Positions 45,101 to 52,329 of a DNA stretch of 64,000 bases are shown piece by piece; positions within the stretch are counted from its first letter, which is position 1, and each line of letters begins with the position of its first letter. Origin of the DNA: Rubritalea squalenifaciens DSM 18772 (lineage in GTDB: Bacteria > Verrucomicrobiota > Verrucomicrobiia > Verrucomicrobiales > Akkermansiaceae); NCBI RefSeq assembly GCF_900141815.1, contig NZ_FQYR01000003.1, positions 930,001-994,000 of the forward strand, read 5' to 3'. The notes beneath the pieces were generated by a model, which saw nothing but the letters and a program-made list of their open reading frames with translations, did no database searches and was not told where the DNA came from. Position numbers and translations under genes: made by a program.

Positions 45101-45319
45101 ATCGGCACTATCATCCAGCCTGAGGTAGGAGCCGATGGACTCACTCTCTCATGGGATTTTAAACCAAACAGACTGTACTATGTGGAGACTTCAACCGACT
45201 TGACCAACTACATCACTCTGGACGGACCTTTTTCAGGTGAACCTTCTACCTACGTCTACAGCATCCCTAACGACTTAGATGGCTCTCGCTTCTATCGCAT
45301 CAGAGTCGCCAGACGCTAA
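42197..45319 (+). CDS. Secreted multi-domain sulfatase
   Basis: A 1040-residue exported type I sulfatase, expected to remove sulfate esters from algal or animal polysaccharides. A signal peptide ends near LSSADE. The catalytic domain (residues ~27-490) begins PNIVYIYADDLGWG and contains CSPARSS, the formylglycine consensus with Cys 75; ASDNGGQSSGEA supplies metal ligands. Beyond it come an autotransporter-like beta-strand region (~510-625), a CBM-like galactose-binding domain (~635-815; LIQNGGFESG, ASFDDVSLSR), a Ca-binding-type repeat (DSDNDGQPNWKEF), and a terminal verrucomicrobial module ending FYRIRVARR. No PEP-CTERM motif is present. The modified Cys requires a sulfatase-maturing enzyme from elsewhere. 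Confidence 0.92.
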   Translation: MLKLLTHLLLTATTLLPVLSSADETPQPNIVYIYADDLGWGYIGANGQTQVKTPNLNALADSGVNFTRGYGCTVCSPARSSQQTGFHQGHTWTDRNDPDSSKAIRSDDTTIGDALKSVGYRTAYFGKWGYGADSAQNDPAINNPQTLPINHGYDIVLAELHHVRAHTFFQPTLWRSNTDDETPTTALVPNTIPNDATLPTYPAYQNDPGYPSTAYCDDSYAFAALDFVRSEAQDTSKPFFCLLAFQIPHTPLGNITSLPKWFDEYNDVAGSDSWPQDSKEFAAMVTRMDAHIGNLLAALEDPNNDGDKSDSVLDNTLIVFASDNGGQSSGEASSPLSFFSGNSNLRGAKGNIYEGAIRVPMLMKWKGKLAAGSTSSQVVDVTDMLPTFCELAGADIPVGLDGVSLAPTITGEGHQRTRDFIIHEAGSKASIIRGNYKLVKDGGYALYNLDSDPSESTDISASNTDLVNELTTLLLGERVTEPDNFANTYHTWTGADEASTSNASNWSDYDYSNNGTSYLSDSGSPQASWSTKMENTNASDNTAVADANIETLGIEIEGDSHLQILNLSSHTLTGRNEIRIGAKGKVSMENGTLDSLRWVDLQNKGEIEGSGTINATFYHSGTYTNTPTTETTIPGNGVELIQNGGFESGADTGGGDYSYTTLENWTTDGSSPNNDGAKPNNAKTGTYRGLIEGNTSNSNLVQNTGTSLLSGDVFTISFWHRGFSGWSTGEEAKVSLYYLDNSNNPVEIFGNTFALTNGTWVEASYTTTALSDSNAVGKNLYISLSPANGASGFASFDDVSLSRQGEEVTVPSARKLVVTSNYRASETASTVLSVAGKTTAAVDYTQIQVAGSAALDGSLSLDIDPSFTPSTGDTFTVLTAGLITGKYAHADDIINVGDHFFKITYNAQNVVLEKIAATANGTPHSWLDDNGLNSGDYDAADLEDSDNDGQPNWKEFISGTDPNSPSSVIGTIIQPEVGADGLTLSWDFKPNRLYYVETSTDLTNYITLDGPFSGEPSTYVYSIPNDLDGSRFYRIRVARR

Positions 45320-45336
45320 GCCCGGAGAAAGATCAT

Positions 45337-45377
45337 AGACATCACCCGATTTCTCCATAATGTATGGGGTGATGTCT
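45337..45377 (+). promoter_or_regulatory. Inverted repeat covering the NYN-LOTUS start codon
   Basis: AGACATCACCC (45337-45347) and GGGTGATGTCT (45367-45377) are perfect 11-bp arms around a 19-nt loop. The preferred start codon ATG (45372-45374) is inside the right arm. It can act as a terminator for the sulfatase transcript or hide the start codon in the mRNA; no T run follows. Confidence 0.55.
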
Positions 45378-46130
45378 AATGCTACCAATCCTAACAACAA
45401 ACATCTCTGTGTTCTCATTGATGCCGATAACACGCCATCTTCCATTATCGCCCCACTCCTGAAGGAAATCGCCAAATACGGCACGGCCAACGTGAGAAGA
45501 ATCTACGGTGACTGGACGAGCAACCAGCTGGGCAAATGGAAGGACACCCTTCTGGATCACTCTATCCAGCCAAAACAGCAATTCTCCTACACCACAGGCA
45601 AGAACGCCACAGACATCGCAATGATCATCGATGCGATGGATCTGATGTACACCAACCGGTTTGATGGTTTCTGCCTCGTATCCAGCGATTCCGATTTCAC
45701 CCCTCTTGCGGCCCGAATCCGTGAGCAAGCCATCACTGTTTACGGCTTTGGTCAGAAGAAAACTCCAAAGGCATTCGTTGAGGCATGTGATAAGTTTGTT
45801 TATCTCGAACTTCTAGATCCCCAACCTCAGATCGCCCCTACCAAATCATCACTTTCCTCCGACAAACAGCTTTTGTCCTATCTCAGAACGGCTATCGAAG
45901 CCACCAGTGATGACTCCGGCTGGGCACATCTAGGCGGCATTGGAAGCAACATCAGTAAACAGGCGCCGGACTTTGACTCCCGCTCCTATGGCTTCACCAA
46001 GCTAAGCGACTTAGTAAAAAATCACAGTTCTCTGGAAGTAAAATCATCGGGTAAAAACATCCTTGTCCGCATCAAACCAACCAAGAAAAAAGCGGCAAAG
46101 AAAACAGCTAAAAAGGCAGCCAAGAAGTAG
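45372..46130 (+). CDS. NYN-domain nuclease-like protein with LOTUS domain
   Basis: A ~252-residue cytoplasmic protein. The N-terminal half is a NYN (LabA/DUF88-like) PIN-fold RNase domain: LCVLIDADNTPSSI, GKNATDIAMIIDAMDLMY and FCLVSSDSDFTPLAARIREQ provide the usual acidic residues. The second part (DKQLLSYLRTAIEATSDD to KNHSSLEVKSSGKNILVRI) matches an OST-HTH/LOTUS domain, an RNA-binding fold associated with NYN domains. The tail is a low-complexity Lys/Ala stretch, likely a nucleic-acid-binding extension. Predicted RNA-processing or decay factor. I start at the Met at 45372; a Met four codons earlier (45360) is possible. It ends 8 bp from a convergent ABC operon. Confidence 0.85.
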   Translation: MSNATNPNNKHLCVLIDADNTPSSIIAPLLKEIAKYGTANVRRIYGDWTSNQLGKWKDTLLDHSIQPKQQFSYTTGKNATDIAMIIDAMDLMYTNRFDGFCLVSSDSDFTPLAARIREQAITVYGFGQKKTPKAFVEACDKFVYLELLDPQPQIAPTKSSLSSDKQLLSYLRTAIEATSDDSGWAHLGGIGSNISKQAPDFDSRSYGFTKLSDLVKNHSSLEVKSSGKNILVRIKPTKKKAAKKTAKKAAKK

Positions 46131-46138
46131 CCCCACCC

Positions 46139-47158
46139 TCAATAATCCCTCCGAGAAAACTTCCAAAGGGCCAGTCCAAGTATGAGCACTTCGAAACCAG
46201 CTGATGTTAAGTAGAAGTATGACAAGCTATGCCTTGTCCTAGTTCGCTTCTCTATACGCGGCTGCTTGACCTCGATAGAGCCATTCTCCATCGAGGTATT
46301 CAGATCAATGTGATCAAGATAAGAATTGGATTGTCTAAGCTTTACCAGAGAATTTAGAGAGATCGTCACTTCCCTAACCTTGGGAAGCGGAATCATCAAT
46401 TTATCCAATGCCTCATAAGTGGACCTAAAGAAGGATCCCTCCTCTGTATCGTCTACTTTATGGAAGCCACCACTGGTCCAGTCGGGAGCTATTTTCTCCG
46501 CAGGCATCGCGACGCCGAACTTGTAGCTAAGATCCTCGGAAATCTGGACCCCCCAAATGCACGCCCAGAAGCAGATCCCTACCAACAAGGCGATCATGCT
46601 AGAACGACTAATAATCCCCACCAACACCTGCACACAGTGAATCAAGCTATAGGCAAAGGTAATCACTGGTATTACCCAAAAGATTGACCAGTTAAAATAA
46701 TTCAACCGGAATGCCAGCGCAGCAAAAATCAACACTGAGAAGATTGTCATCTGGATTAGCACAAAAAGCAGACAGCCAATATACTTGGTGATGAAGAGCT
46801 TCGTACGTGAGACTGGCTTGGAAAGACTCACCTCCACTGCCCCTTCACGGGTAAACTCAGGAAACACTGAGACAGTACTAATTAAAGCCAGCAAGATCGA
46901 TCCGCTACCCACCCAAAACCTGTTAATATAATTTCGGAACAGCTCCACGTAAAACCATTCCCCCTCAGGCGTATTGCTATTCACATAGTCACTGTCCTGC
47001 TGAAAGAGCCCAAAACCAATGGAATATCCACTTTCATTCAATCCAATCGATAAATAAATCAGGCCAATCAGCCCCGAAATAGTCAAAGAGATCCAAAACA
47101 ATTTGTGAGCCATCAGCATCCTGATGGAATCTAGCAATATGGTATAAATCTGACGCAT
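46139..47158 (-). CDS. ABC-2-type transporter membrane subunit
   Basis: A 339-residue membrane protein with about six hydrophobic segments. It begins RQIYTILLDSIRMLMAHKLF, a usual ABC-2 N terminus; VFPEFTREGAVEVSLSKPVS and RTKLFITKYIGCLLFV are the conserved region between helices 2 and 3. A periplasmic domain of ~100 residues precedes the last helix. It lies 18 bp after the ATPase gene of the same transporter. The NosY-like design suggests export or envelope maintenance; the substrate is unknown. Confidence 0.82.
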   Translation of the reverse strand: MRQIYTILLDSIRMLMAHKLFWISLTISGLIGLIYLSIGLNESGYSIGFGLFQQDSDYVNSNTPEGEWFYVELFRNYINRFWVGSGSILLALISTVSVFPEFTREGAVEVSLSKPVSRTKLFITKYIGCLLFVLIQMTIFSVLIFAALAFRLNYFNWSIFWVIPVITFAYSLIHCVQVLVGIISRSSMIALLVGICFWACIWGVQISEDLSYKFGVAMPAEKIAPDWTSGGFHKVDDTEEGSFFRSTYEALDKLMIPLPKVREVTISLNSLVKLRQSNSYLDHIDLNTSMENGSIEVKQPRIEKRTRTRHSLSYFYLTSAGFEVLILGLALWKFSRRDY

Positions 47159-47176
47159 GAATCGTAGTCGAATGGA

Positions 47177-48124
47177 TTACTTGTTCGCTCCCACATAGCC
47201 ACCTGGGCCAACACCTTCCACAGCCGCCATGAAGAGATCCTCCAGCGACTGCCTTGTCTGCCTCAGTTCTTCGATCACAATACCACGCAGACGCAAGGCA
47301 TCGATCACATGCTGAATGTCACTCGCATCCCCCACTCTCGCCTCTATCAGCCCTTCACCAATAGTCAGGGATTCCTCCTGCTCCAGATCTTCAAGCAAGT
47401 CTGATGGGATCTGTCCATGGTATCTCATCGAATACTTGACATCTTCATTCATGAGGGCGTCCAAATTGCCCTGCTTGATTACCTCCCCTTGACTCAGAAT
47501 CGCCACACTGTCGCACACCATCTCCAATTCACCCAACATGTGGCTGTTGATAAAAACGGTCCTCCCCTGATCCTTCAACTCCTTGAGAACATTACGCATC
47601 TCACGTCGACCTTGAGGATCCACCCCATCAGTCGGCTCATCGAGAAACACAATCTCAGGATCATTCACCAGAGATTGCGCCAGCCCGATTCGCTGCTTCA
47701 TCCCCTTGGAATAGGTCTCCATCTTACGATCTGCCCACGCGCACATCCCTACGAACTCCAGCAATTCACCCTCGCGTTTCTTGGCAAATTTCCTAGGCAC
47801 ATCACACAGACCTGCTGAGTAAGCGATCACCTGACGCCCTGTCAAATACTCTGGAAAACGCGCATGCTCAGGCAGATAGCCTACTTTTTTCAGTGTCGGC
47901 TTATGCCCCACTGGGTGTCCTAACAGCACCCCCTTGCACCGGGTTGGCTTGATGATTGTCAGTAAAATCTTCAGCAAGGTACTCTTCCCTGCGCCATTTG
48001 GACCGAGCAAACCAAAGATCTGTCCCTTAGGCACTTTCAGATTAATGCCCCGCAAAGCCTCTACTTTTCCTTTGTAGCGCTTCCGGACATCACAGATATC
48101 AATGGCACAGGGTTGATCGTTCAC
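47177..48124 (-). CDS. ABC-2-type transporter ATP-binding protein
   Basis: A 315-residue ATPase with Walker A GPNGAGKST, signature YSKGMKQRIGLAQ, Walker B IVFLDEPTDGVD and H-loop FINSHMLGELE. A C-terminal extension of ~90 residues follows, as in NosF/CcmA-like ATPases. It is the first gene of a two-gene operon with the membrane subunit downstream and is divergent from the M48 protease gene across ~105 bp. Confidence 0.92.
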   Translation of the reverse strand: MNDQPCAIDICDVRKRYKGKVEALRGINLKVPKGQIFGLLGPNGAGKSTLLKILLTIIKPTRCKGVLLGHPVGHKPTLKKVGYLPEHARFPEYLTGRQVIAYSAGLCDVPRKFAKKREGELLEFVGMCAWADRKMETYSKGMKQRIGLAQSLVNDPEIVFLDEPTDGVDPQGRREMRNVLKELKDQGRTVFINSHMLGELEMVCDSVAILSQGEVIKQGNLDALMNEDVKYSMRYHGQIPSDLLEDLEQEESLTIGEGLIEARVGDASDIQHVIDALRLRGIVIEELRQTRQSLEDLFMAAVEGVGPGGYVGANK

Positions 48125-48229
48125 ATTTCCAAACTAACTCATAAAATCTGCACTCAACCAGAAAATTTTCACGTCATTCCCCGTATTCTCTATTGGACAA
48201 AAAATAACCCTGATCACATTGATTGAATT

Positions 48230-49021
48230 ATGAAATACTGGCTGGCCTCTATTTCCCTGACTACTATCACTCTTCTCAGCTCCTGCGTGCCCACTTCCCC
48301 AGCTATGGATCAGCATGGACATGTTCACGTTGAACAATCCAGCTCCAGCCTCAGGGCCCGGGGGCTGAAGGAGTTTGAGGATATCAAGCGGGTAAAACGC
48401 ATCTCGTTGGATCCTAAACTCAACCAACAGGTTCAGCGTGTCGCAGCACGCCTCAAACCAGTCATCCCTTTACAGAATGCTGCTTGGGAGTTTGTTATCT
48501 TCGTAGACGATGAACCCAATGCCTTTGCCCTTCCTGGAGGAAAAGTTGGTATTCACACCGGACTCTTTAAAATTACTCAGAACGATGCAGGACTTGCTGC
48601 GGTGTTAGGCCACGAGATTTCCCATGTCACCTCAAATCACGCAGGCAAACGCCAGCGCCAGACCCTTGGACTCGCAGCAGGAGGCTTACTCCTGGATCAA
48701 ATGCTGAAAGGGCAAGGAAGCTCGGATGAAGACCGTGTTCGTGCCGCTGCCTTGTATGGGGCAGGCGCTACGGTTGGAGTGGCACTCCCGCACTCACGCC
48801 GTCACGAGCTTGAAGCAGACCGTATCGGTGCTATCTTCATGGCAAGAGCGGGTTACGACCCCAAGGAAGCAGTTGCCATGTGGGAACGATTTGCAGCCTA
48901 TAACAAGAAAAAAGGCAGCCGCACTCCGGAATTCCTACGCACCCACCCATTGGATGACACCCGCATCAATGCACTAAAAGCTTTCATGCCACAGGCTTTG
49001 CAGGAATATCGTAACCACTAG
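48230..49021 (+). CDS. M48-family lipoprotein metalloprotease
   Basis: A 263-residue periplasmic zinc protease. The lipobox is LLSSC (Cys 20). The zinc site is HEISH (residues 128-132), with the third ligand Glu in ELEADRIGAIFMARAGYDP. This layout matches LoiP/BepA-like M48 proteases, which degrade or help mature outer-membrane proteins. No TPR domain is attached, so it is closer to LoiP than BepA. The msrA gene follows 33 bp later; together they may serve envelope protein quality control. Confidence 0.88.
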   Translation: MKYWLASISLTTITLLSSCVPTSPAMDQHGHVHVEQSSSSLRARGLKEFEDIKRVKRISLDPKLNQQVQRVAARLKPVIPLQNAAWEFVIFVDDEPNAFALPGGKVGIHTGLFKITQNDAGLAAVLGHEISHVTSNHAGKRQRQTLGLAAGGLLLDQMLKGQGSSDEDRVRAAALYGAGATVGVALPHSRRHELEADRIGAIFMARAGYDPKEAVAMWERFAAYNKKKGSRTPEFLRTHPLDDTRINALKAFMPQALQEYRNH

Positions 49022-49054
49022 ACACCTCATACAGCTAGAAACCTCTGACTTGCC

Positions 49055-49711
49055 ATGATGAAATTAAAAGACATATTCACGCTCTGCTCGCTCAGCGTAG
49101 CAGCCCTCTTTTTCTCAACCTGTAAACCAGCCATGTCGGAAGAACAAAAGAAACCAGCAAAGATGCCCGAAGTCCCTGAGGGATTCGAACAGATCACACT
49201 TGGTGCCGGGTGCTTCTGGTGTGTTGAGGCCGTCTACAACCGTATCGATGGCGTGAAGTCCGCTGTATCTGGATACATGGGCGGAAAGACCAAGAACCCT
49301 ACCTATGAAGAGATCTGCACAGGATCTACTGGTCACGCCGAAGTAGTACACGTCACCTACGACCCCAAGAAAATTTCCACGGAAGAGATTCTCGCATGGT
49401 TCTGGCAACTGCACGACCCGACCACCCTGAATCGACAGGGAAATGATGTAGGCACCCAGTACCGCTCAGCCATCTACTACTACAGCGACAAGCAAAAAGA
49501 CGTTGCAGAAAAGTCCCTCAAGGAAGCTCAGAAAAACTTCAAGGACAAGATCGTTACAGAAATCACGAAAGCTTCTGAACTGTACCCTGCTGAGGTCTAT
49601 CACCAAGACTACTACAGGCTGAACAAGAACAGCAATGGGTACTGCCGACTAGTCATTGCCCCCAAGATGAAAAAACTCAAGCTCGAGGACAAAGAAAAGG
49701 TGGCTGAATAA
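49055..49711 (+). CDS. msrA: Peptide methionine sulfoxide reductase A, exported
   Basis: A 218-residue protein that reduces methionine-S-sulfoxide in oxidised proteins. The active site is GAGCFWCVEAVYNRIDGV (catalytic Cys 53), with GYMGGKTKNPTYEEICTG and GNDVGTQYRSAIYYYSD conserved. The N terminus has a lipoprotein-like signal ending FSTC (Cys 23), so this MsrA is probably anchored in the envelope rather than cytosolic. It follows an M48 protease gene by 33 bp, fitting repair and clearance of damaged envelope proteins. Confidence 0.92.
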   Translation: MMKLKDIFTLCSLSVAALFFSTCKPAMSEEQKKPAKMPEVPEGFEQITLGAGCFWCVEAVYNRIDGVKSAVSGYMGGKTKNPTYEEICTGSTGHAEVVHVTYDPKKISTEEILAWFWQLHDPTTLNRQGNDVGTQYRSAIYYYSDKQKDVAEKSLKEAQKNFKDKIVTEITKASELYPAEVYHQDYYRLNKNSNGYCRLVIAPKMKKLKLEDKEKVAE

Positions 49712-49737
49712 GCCACCCTTCCTTGAAAACTTTATCC

Positions 49738-49769
49738 AGCAGCGTCACACCTAGTGGCGCTGCTTTTTT
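49738..49769. terminator. Terminator between msrA and thiG
   Basis: AGCAGCG-CAC pairs with GTG-CGCTGCT (with flanking mismatch) and T6 follows on the plus strand. It lies between convergent genes and could serve both, although the T run favours msrA. Confidence 0.85.
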
Positions 49770-49771
49770 AT

Positions 49772-50557
49772 TTAGGCGTTTAGAAATCCAGTCAATGGAC
49801 TGGTGGCACTGGAGCCGTCAATAACTTCTGGCAACCCCATCTCATAAGCCGATCTACCAGCCTTTACAGCCATCTTGAAGGCTTGCCCCATACGCACCGG
49901 ATTACTGGCGATAGCGATGGCAGTATTGACCAACACAGCATCAGCCCCCAGCTCCATCGCCTCAGCGGCATGACTAGGAGCACCGAGGCCAGCATCCACC
50001 ACCACCGGCACTGTAGCCTGCTCCACGATGATACGTACTTGGTCACGTGTCACCACCCCCTTGTTAGAACCGATGGGAGCTCCCAAGGGCATCACCGCCG
50101 CAACCCCCACCTCTTGCAAGCGCTTGGCAAGCACAGGGTCAGCATTGATATAAGGAAGCACCGTGAAACCTTCTTTCACAAGAACTTCTGACGCCTTAAG
50201 TGTCTCGATTGGGTCTGGAAGCAAGTAGGTCGGGTCTGGATGGATCTCCAGTTTCACCCACTTGGGTAGTCCGGCAGCGGCAGCTAGTCGCGCTAACCGA
50301 ACAGCCTCTTCGGCATTCATCGCCCCACTTGTGTTGGGCAGTAGCAAATACTTCTCAGCATCGATGTATTCCAAAATATTGGCATAGGGGTCACTCCCCC
50401 CTGATAGATCGGCACGCCGCAATGCCACAGTCACGATCTCGCTCCCAGTAGCATCCAGAGCATCCCTCATCACCTCATTCGAGGAGAACTTACCAGTACC
50501 CACCATCAGGCGGGATTCAAATTGGCGATCTGCAATGACCAAAGGCTGATTCTTCAT
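49772..50557 (-). CDS. thiG: Thiazole synthase
   Basis: ThiG condenses deoxyxylulose 5-phosphate, dehydroglycine and ThiS thiocarboxylate to form the thiazole part of thiamine. The 261-residue length and the sequence are typical: [42 protein letters not shown] (Schiff-base Lys), [13 protein letters not shown] and [20 protein letters not shown]. No thiS, thiF, thiH/thiO or thiC is next to it and no TPP riboswitch was recognised upstream, so the pathway genes are dispersed. Confidence 0.95.
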   Translation of the reverse strand: MKNQPLVIADRQFESRLMVGTGKFSSNEVMRDALDATGSEIVTVALRRADLSGGSDPYANILEYIDAEKYLLLPNTSGAMNAEEAVRLARLAAAAGLPKWVKLEIHPDPTYLLPDPIETLKASEVLVKEGFTVLPYINADPVLAKRLQEVGVAAVMPLGAPIGSNKGVVTRDQVRIIVEQATVPVVVDAGLGAPSHAAEAMELGADAVLVNTAIAIASNPVRMGQAFKMAVKAGRSAYEMGLPEVIDGSSATSPLTGFLNA

Positions 50558-50637
50558 AGCGGCGCTACGCTAGTACCCATCTTCCCTGCTGCCAATGGTC
50601 AATTCGATCAGCGGGCTATTTATCTGCACTTCCTCCC

Positions 50638-50662
50638 CCAAAAATTTTAAAAAAATTTTTGG
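50638..50662. repeat. A+T-rich inverted repeat upstream of the LysM gene
   Basis: CCAAAAATTTT and AAAATTTTTGG form perfect 11-bp arms around AAA. It lies in the thiG-LysM divergent intergenic region. The A/T tracts should bend DNA; it may be a promoter UP-like or nucleoid-protein site. Confidence 0.4.
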
Positions 50663-50833
50663 ATTATACCTCATTCTTGACCTAATATCGACCTTGCTCG
50701 GGGCTCCTCACCCAAAACATCCCTCATCGTTCATTCACTAGGGCTTATGTGAAGGGATTTCTACGCCATTTTATTAAGTATAATTGAATTTAAACCTTTA
50801 CAAAATATTATTTTTGTAAACAATTAATCCGTT

Positions 50834-51751
50834 ATGAAAACTATTGCCCTAGTCACAGCATCACTCGTCGCTCCGCTGAGCTCCCTGGCTCCAGCACAGA
50901 GCGCCGACACTCTCCGTGCGAAATGCGCGGAGCAGGAACGTCAAATCAAAGAGCTAGAGAAGGAGATCGATTCCCTTCACGCTCTACTCGCCAAGTCCGG
51001 CGACAAACCAACAATCACCTCCAAACAAGGAGCAACCAACACGTCCTACACTACTTACAAAGTTCAGAAGGGCGATACAATGAGCAGCATCGCACGCAAG
51101 AATGGCGTCAGCCTCGCTGACATGCTTGCCGCGAACAGCAGCATCAATGCGAACCGATTGTCCATCGGCCAGGAACTTAAACTTCCAGGCAAAGTGCCTG
51201 CGGAGACCATCTCCAAGGCCGAGCCAGTCATGGAGCCAAGCATCCCTAACACGGTGACCAACTACACCGTTAAAAGTGGTGACACGCTCTACAGCATTGC
51301 TCGCACTCACGGCACTACAGTAGCCGCGATTGCAGCCTGTAACGACAAGCTCAACGCCAGAAGCCTCCGTGTTGGCCAACGCATCAGCCTCCCAAGCAAC
51401 AATGATAGCTCAGCTAAATCTACTCCACAACCAGCTGTGGCGAAGAAAGCTCCAGCACCAAAGCCTGCACCAGCAGCAAAGAAAGAAGCACCTGCTCCCA
51501 AGCCCGCTCCAGCAGTAGCCAAGAAGCAGCCCGCTCCACAGAAAAAAGAGTCTGTGCAGCAAGTAAGCCATACTCCTCAGCAAATGAAGATCCGCACCGT
51601 CACTGTCGATCAGCAGATGACATACGGACAGTTCGCATCCATGCACGGCGTGAGCATTGACCAAGTCAACGAACTGAACAATCTCACCCTAACAAAAAGC
51701 ACAGTATTGGCCCAAGGCTCAGAACTCTACATCCCTGGTGCAAGTCACTAA
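50834..51751 (+). CDS. Secreted protein with three LysM repeats
   Basis: A 305-residue exported protein that should bind peptidoglycan. A signal peptide ends near LAPAQS, followed by a short coiled coil (CAEQERQIKELEKEIDSL). LysM 1 (~75-118) is YKVQKGDTMSSIARKNGVSL, LysM 2 (~140-183) is YTVKSGDTLYSIARTHGTTV, and a degenerate LysM 3 near the C terminus has VDQQMTYGQFASMHGVS. Between repeats 2 and 3 is a linker of repeated Ala-Pro-Lys units. There is no enzymatic domain, so it is probably a structural or adaptor protein in the cell wall. Confidence 0.88.
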   Translation: MKTIALVTASLVAPLSSLAPAQSADTLRAKCAEQERQIKELEKEIDSLHALLAKSGDKPTITSKQGATNTSYTTYKVQKGDTMSSIARKNGVSLADMLAANSSINANRLSIGQELKLPGKVPAETISKAEPVMEPSIPNTVTNYTVKSGDTLYSIARTHGTTVAAIAACNDKLNARSLRVGQRISLPSNNDSSAKSTPQPAVAKKAPAPKPAPAAKKEAPAPKPAPAVAKKQPAPQKKESVQQVSHTPQQMKIRTVTVDQQMTYGQFASMHGVSIDQVNELNNLTLTKSTVLAQGSELYIPGASH

Positions 51752-51799
51752 TCCCCTTATCGTTCAGAACAATTTCTAGGACATAACGACGAAAGGGCA

Positions 51800-51831
51800 G
51801 AACGCCCAGAGAACTTATTCTCTGGGCGTTC
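51800..51831 (+). terminator. Strong hairpin after the LysM gene
   Basis: GAACGCCCAGAGAA and TTCTCTGGGCGTTC form a perfect 14-bp stem with a 4-nt loop, followed by TTCATTGTT. It probably terminates the LysM transcript before the HIT gene, which starts 26 bp later. Confidence 0.8.
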
Positions 51832-51857
51832 TTCATTGTTAGAGTTAATGTACTCGC

Positions 51858-52274
51858 ATGGCCTTCACACTTCACCCACGATTGGAAAAAGGATGTTTTG
51901 ATTTCGGCAAACTCGATAATTGCCGAGTCCTCCTTAAGAACAATGCCACCTTCCCATGGTTCATCATTGTTCCAGAAGTTGATGACTCCATTACTGAGCT
52001 CCACAAGTTAGAGGCTCACGATTTTGCTGCAGTGAGTTTCGTGGTACGGCAAATGTCCGCATTCGTGGACGCCTATTTCCACCCGGACAAAATCAATGTC
52101 GCCAGCATAGGCAACCAAGTTAGCCAGCTCCACATCCACATCGTCGCCCGCTTCGAGAGCGACCCAGCCTGGCCCGGTGTCGTATGGGCCTCCGATGCAA
52201 AGAAACCATACGAGCCAGAGCAAGCAGCTCGCATCAATGCCGCCTATAACGGCGTATTTGACCAGAAAGACTAA
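51858..52274 (+). CDS. HIT-domain nucleotide-binding protein
   Basis: A 138-residue HIT-superfamily protein, probably a nucleotide hydrolase or transferase acting on dinucleoside polyphosphates. The core motif appears as SQLHIHIVARFESDPAWP: the usual first His of H-x-H-x-H is replaced by Gln, as in one known subgroup of bacterial HIT proteins, and the catalytic central His is kept. FPWFIIVPEVDDSITELHKL is the usual N-terminal strand-helix region. Substrate not assignable from sequence. Confidence 0.82.
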   Translation: MAFTLHPRLEKGCFDFGKLDNCRVLLKNNATFPWFIIVPEVDDSITELHKLEAHDFAAVSFVVRQMSAFVDAYFHPDKINVASIGNQVSQLHIHIVARFESDPAWPGVVWASDAKKPYEPEQAARINAAYNGVFDQKD

Positions 52275-52303
52275 AAAAGGGCGCCTCAGTTGAGACACCC
52301 TTC
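52275..52303. terminator. Imperfect hairpin between convergent HIT and dipeptidase genes
   Basis: AAGGG-CTCA pairs with TGAG-CCCTT with internal mismatches, flanked by an A run on the left. That A run would be a T run for the minus-strand gene, so it is a plausible bidirectional terminator. Confidence 0.5.
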
Positions 52304-52329
52304 ATGATAGGCCTCAGCAATGACTGTGC

